DNA of 53,480 nt, from the NCBI GenBank assembly GCA_011391745.1, contig JAABPX010000002.1:1-53480 (forward strand). Reading direction: 5' to 3'. Source of the DNA: Comamonadaceae bacterium. GTDB taxonomy: Bacteria; Pseudomonadota; Gammaproteobacteria; Burkholderiales; Burkholderiaceae_C. Under the pieces are notes generated by a model. The model ran no database searches and was not told the DNA's origin. It saw only the letters and a program-made list of their open reading frames with translations. Position numbers and translations under genes: made by a program. This document shows, one piece after another, positions 51,270 to 53,480 of the stretch; positions within the stretch are counted from its first letter, which is position 1, and each line of letters starts with the position of its first letter.

Positions 51270-52067
51270 ATGGATTTGGGCATTGCAGGCAAATGGGCGC
51301 TGGTGGGCGGCGCGAGCAAAGGCTTGGGGTGGGGCTGCGCGGCGGCCTTGGCTGCTGAGGGCGTGAACGTGGTCATGGTGGCGCGTGGGGCCGAGGCACT
51401 GCAAGCGGCGGCACACGCCTTGGCCCAGCAGCACCCCGGCGTGTGCATCGTGCCCGTGGCCGCCGACATCACCACCGAGGCCGGTCGCCAAGCCATTTGG
51501 GCGGCCCCCGGCGGCCCAGGCCAAGCCTTTGACATCGTGGTCACCAACGCGGGCGGCCCACCCCCCGGCGACTTCCGCAGCTGGGACCGCAACGCATGGC
51601 TCGCCGCCATCGACGCCAACATGCTCACCCCCATCGAACTCATCAAAGCCACGGTGGACGGCATGGCCAGCCGGGGTTTTGGGCGTGTGGTGAACATCAC
51701 CAGCAGCGCCGTCAAAGCGCCCATCGACATCTTGGGCTTGTCCAACGGTGCGCGCAGCGGCTTGACCGGCTTTGTGGCGGGCTTGGCCCGCAGCCCCTTG
51801 GCGGCCAAGGGCGTGACCTTCAACAACCTCTTGCCCGGCAAGTTCGACACCGACCGCCTCAAAACCACGCACGCCAGTGCGGCGGCCAAAGCGGGTCAAG
51901 CGCTGGAGGACATTCGTGCGGCGCAGCAAGCGCAAATTCCGGCCCAGCGCTTCGGCACGCCGCAAGAATTTGGGGCCATTTGCGCCTTTCTGTGCAGCGT
52001 GCAAGGCGGTTACCTCAACGGCCAGAACATCTTGCCCGACGGGGGCTTGTACCCCGGCACGTTTTGA
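51270..52067 (+). CDS. SDR-family oxidoreductase without the canonical Tyr/Lys
   Basis: A 265-residue short-chain dehydrogenase/reductase. The cofactor motif GGASKGLGWG is near residues 13-22 and the NAGG core near 93. The catalytic segment reads VVNITSSAVKAPIDILGLSN followed by GARSGL. Aligning on the conserved Asn-Ile-Thr-Ser, the Tyr of YxxxK is Ser and the Lys is Arg. Related SDR proteins with an LSNxxR motif occur in bacteria and form a distinct subgroup. It may reduce an unusual substrate or be non-catalytic. It follows the EamA gene by 19 bases. Confidence 0.87.
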   Translation: MDLGIAGKWALVGGASKGLGWGCAAALAAEGVNVVMVARGAEALQAAAHALAQQHPGVCIVPVAADITTEAGRQAIWAAPGGPGQAFDIVVTNAGGPPPGDFRSWDRNAWLAAIDANMLTPIELIKATVDGMASRGFGRVVNITSSAVKAPIDILGLSNGARSGLTGFVAGLARSPLAAKGVTFNNLLPGKFDTDRLKTTHASAAAKAGQALEDIRAAQQAQIPAQRFGTPQEFGAICAFLCSVQGGYLNGQNILPDGGLYPGTF

Positions 52068-52868
52068 GTGGCGAGGCCATTTTTTGGTCAACCGCGCGGT
52101 AGCGCGCTTGCGCCCATCCGGGGCGTTGCCCTGCAAGCGGAGCTGATTGCTGGTGACATATACCAAAACAACCCTGCCATGGGCTATGTGGCGCATGCGG
52201 GTGTGGGGTGTGTGAGCAGCGTGGCCGGTGGGGGGCAGTGTGGACAGGGGGCGGCATCGGCGGTGTTTGGCAAGTACACGACGGTGCAAATTGGGGCCAG
52301 CTTGGGGGTGCAAAGCGGGGAGTTCAACGGATACCAATTTGCGGCGACGGTGGTTGCGGGTGGTGTAGGATCTGTTATCGCTGGGGGCAAGTTTGAGAAT
52401 GGGGCGCAGACGGCGGCGTTTGGGTACCTCTTTAATTTCCTGAGTCATGCAACGTTTGATCGGAAGTCTGGTGTTCTGGATGTTCAGGACGGTGACAAGC
52501 AAGCCTCGGGCCTATTCTTCTCGGGTACAGGTACTGACGATCAAATCACTCCGGGCAAGTATGCAATTCTGGATCGGGGCGGTAAGGACGGATTCCGTCT
52601 TGAAGCGATTGACTCGGCATTCGGTGATGACATGAATCAGAACGGACAGTCGCTACTCAGGCTGCACGGTCCAGGTCGCTCAATTGGTTGCGTTACAGCG
52701 TGTGATGGCACAAATTGGGGCGCGGTCAGAAACCTGATTCAAAACACGGCCCCAAGTGAAATCATGGTCAATACGTATAAGACAGTTTCCGTAGGCGGGT
52801 ACTTGTTGTTTCGGGTGTGGACTGGGACTGAGACGGTAAAGTACTACGGCAATTTGACGGTGAAATGA
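52068..52868 (+). CDS. Orphan polymorphic-toxin tail with Tlde1/DUF2778-like toxin domain
   Basis: A 266-residue frame that starts GTG directly after the SDR stop, with no signal peptide and no clear ribosome-binding site. Residues 36-124 (AHAGVGCVSSVAGGG, FAATVVAGGVGSVIAGGKF, TAAFGYLFNF) match the Gly/Ala-rich pretoxin region near the C-terminus of large filamentous haemagglutinin/CdiA-type proteins. Residues 128-266 resemble DUF2778/Tlde1: ITPGKYAILDRG, H200-G and S205-I-G-C208, the HG...SxGC pattern of L,D-transpeptidase-like toxins that act on peptidoglycan. It is probably a 5'-truncated or displaced C-terminal cassette. It overlaps the next gene (ATGA). Confidence 0.75.
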   Translation: MARPFFGQPRGSALAPIRGVALQAELIAGDIYQNNPAMGYVAHAGVGCVSSVAGGGQCGQGAASAVFGKYTTVQIGASLGVQSGEFNGYQFAATVVAGGVGSVIAGGKFENGAQTAAFGYLFNFLSHATFDRKSGVLDVQDGDKQASGLFFSGTGTDDQITPGKYAILDRGGKDGFRLEAIDSAFGDDMNQNGQSLLRLHGPGRSIGCVTACDGTNWGAVRNLIQNTAPSEIMVNTYKTVSVGGYLLFRVWTGTETVKYYGNLTVK

Positions 52869-53395
52869 TGTCCACTACCTTTAGTCGCTGGCTAGTTGTG
52901 TTGGCGTTGATTGCGTCTGTCATTGTTTGGCTGGGTGTGTCAGTAGTCACCGACGATGCAGTTCACACACTTGCAAAATCCAATTTCGACTTTGCACGCA
53001 CATACGGCTCGGTTTCTTTAACGACGCTTCTGATTGCGCTTGCTTGGTCGTTGGTTGTTGGGGGGTGGATGATGGTGAGCACTCCTGTTGGCACAAAGAA
53101 TCTTGTCTTTGGACTATGTGCCGTGACTATCTCGGCGGTCGTGTTGACCTTTGTGGCTGCTGTCGGAAGCGATCTGCTGTGGAGCTTTCGATGGGCATCT
53201 ATCGCCTTTGGGATTGCCATTTGGAGTTTGGAAATTGTTATTGCTGTGTGGCTTTTGCGGCGCACCAGTCAACCGTTGTCATACGGTATTGGTTTGAATG
53301 GTTCGCTGTGGACCGTCACTACTGCACTAGCATGGCTGATGGCGGCAAAGGCGGCACTTCTTTGTGTAAGCCCAGGGGTGGCAATCCGGTTTTAG
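52865..53395 (+). CDS. Five-helix membrane protein, candidate immunity protein
   Basis: A 176-residue polytopic protein with five hydrophobic helices at about 8-28, 48-70, 80-100, 107-130 and 145-168. No family is recognised. Its ATG overlaps the toxin stop (ATGA), the usual toxin-immunity arrangement. A membrane location suits protection against a toxin that works in the periplasm on peptidoglycan. Base composition is A+T-richer than the neighbouring housekeeping genes. Function is inferred only from context. Confidence 0.65.
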   Translation: MMSTTFSRWLVVLALIASVIVWLGVSVVTDDAVHTLAKSNFDFARTYGSVSLTTLLIALAWSLVVGGWMMVSTPVGTKNLVFGLCAVTISAVVLTFVAAVGSDLLWSFRWASIAFGIAIWSLEIVIAVWLLRRTSQPLSYGIGLNGSLWTVTTALAWLMAAKAALLCVSPGVAIRF

Positions 53396-53428
53396 TCTGC
53401 TTCTCTCCCTCCTAATTCCCAAAACAAA

Positions 53429-53480
53429 AAGCCACCCGCACCCCCTCAGCCGCTAAGTGGCCGGGGGTTCCAGGTGGCTT
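53429..53480 (-). terminator. Terminator-like inverted repeat at the window end
   Basis: AAGCCACC (53429-53436) pairs with GGTGGCTT (53473-53480), and inner CCCCC (53441-53445) with GGGGG (53463-53467). Read on the minus strand the stem is followed by a T-run (GGTGGCTTTTTGTTTT), as in a rho-independent terminator for a gene entering from the right. It may also stop the toxin-immunity transcript, but the plus-strand T-run lies outside the window. Confidence 0.6.

Overview
The window looks like a chromosomal segment of a betaproteobacterium, most likely Burkholderiales and probably Comamonadaceae (Limnohabitans, Rhodoferax or a relative). This is inferred from G+C-rich codon use, from protein features such as a 1297-residue FAD/Fe-S fusion oxidoreductase and a CGFS glutaredoxin beside prfA-hemA, and from gene order: mutT-yacG-zapD-coaE-pilDCB, ispB facing rplU-rpmA-obgE-proB, and ubiE-ubiJ-ubiB-aspS. 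No rRNA, tRNA, CRISPR array or intact insertion sequence was seen.

Layout. 1-6.6 kb: the 3' tip of argJ, a DUF815 AAA+ ATPase and mutT on plus, facing a minus-strand run pilB-pilC-pilD-coaE-zapD-yacG (type IV pilus assembly, CoA synthesis, division). 6.7-11.4 kb: ispB diverges from rplU-rpmA-obgE-proB, which meets rppH. 11.5-17.1 kb: proS faces grxD-prmC-prfA-hemA (translation termination and haem synthesis). 17.2-22.8 kb: a small outer-membrane protein diverges from the giant oxidoreductase, HIT and DUF971 genes. 22.8-29.5 kb: ubiE, a Tim44-like protein, ubiJ, ubiB, an FmdB zinc ribbon, DUF502 and aspS. 29.5-34.1 kb: a broken ABC ATPase gene and an AcoR-type sigma-54 activator diverge from an aldehyde dehydrogenase and DUF779 gene, with a good sigma-54 promoter between them. 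34.2-41.8 kb: katG, an endonuclease/exonuclease/phosphatase-fold protein, cardiolipin synthase, folE, a BLUF photoreceptor, DUF429, MAPEG and YdjM-like genes. 41.8-46 kb: an RpfE-type gene, recJ and argH on minus. 46-52 kb: lolC-lolD-tatD, a spermidine-synthase fold protein, an FNR-like regulator, an EamA transporter and an SDR protein on plus.

The right end (52.07-53.40 kb) is the most unusual part. A 5'-truncated tail of a large secreted polymorphic toxin ends in a domain resembling the Tlde1/DUF2778 L,D-transpeptidase-like fold (HG...SxGC). It overlaps a five-helix membrane protein that is a good candidate for its immunity protein. This stretch is visibly less G+C-rich than the housekeeping genes around it, and a terminator-like hairpin closes the window.

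Much of the window is housekeeping. Tight ATGA or GTGA overlaps (DUF815-mutT, pilC-pilD-coaE, FAD-HIT, DUF971-ubiE, ubiJ-ubiB, lolC-lolD-tatD, toxin-immunity) point to translational coupling. All functional calls are by motif recognition from the translated sequence; no database search was run.
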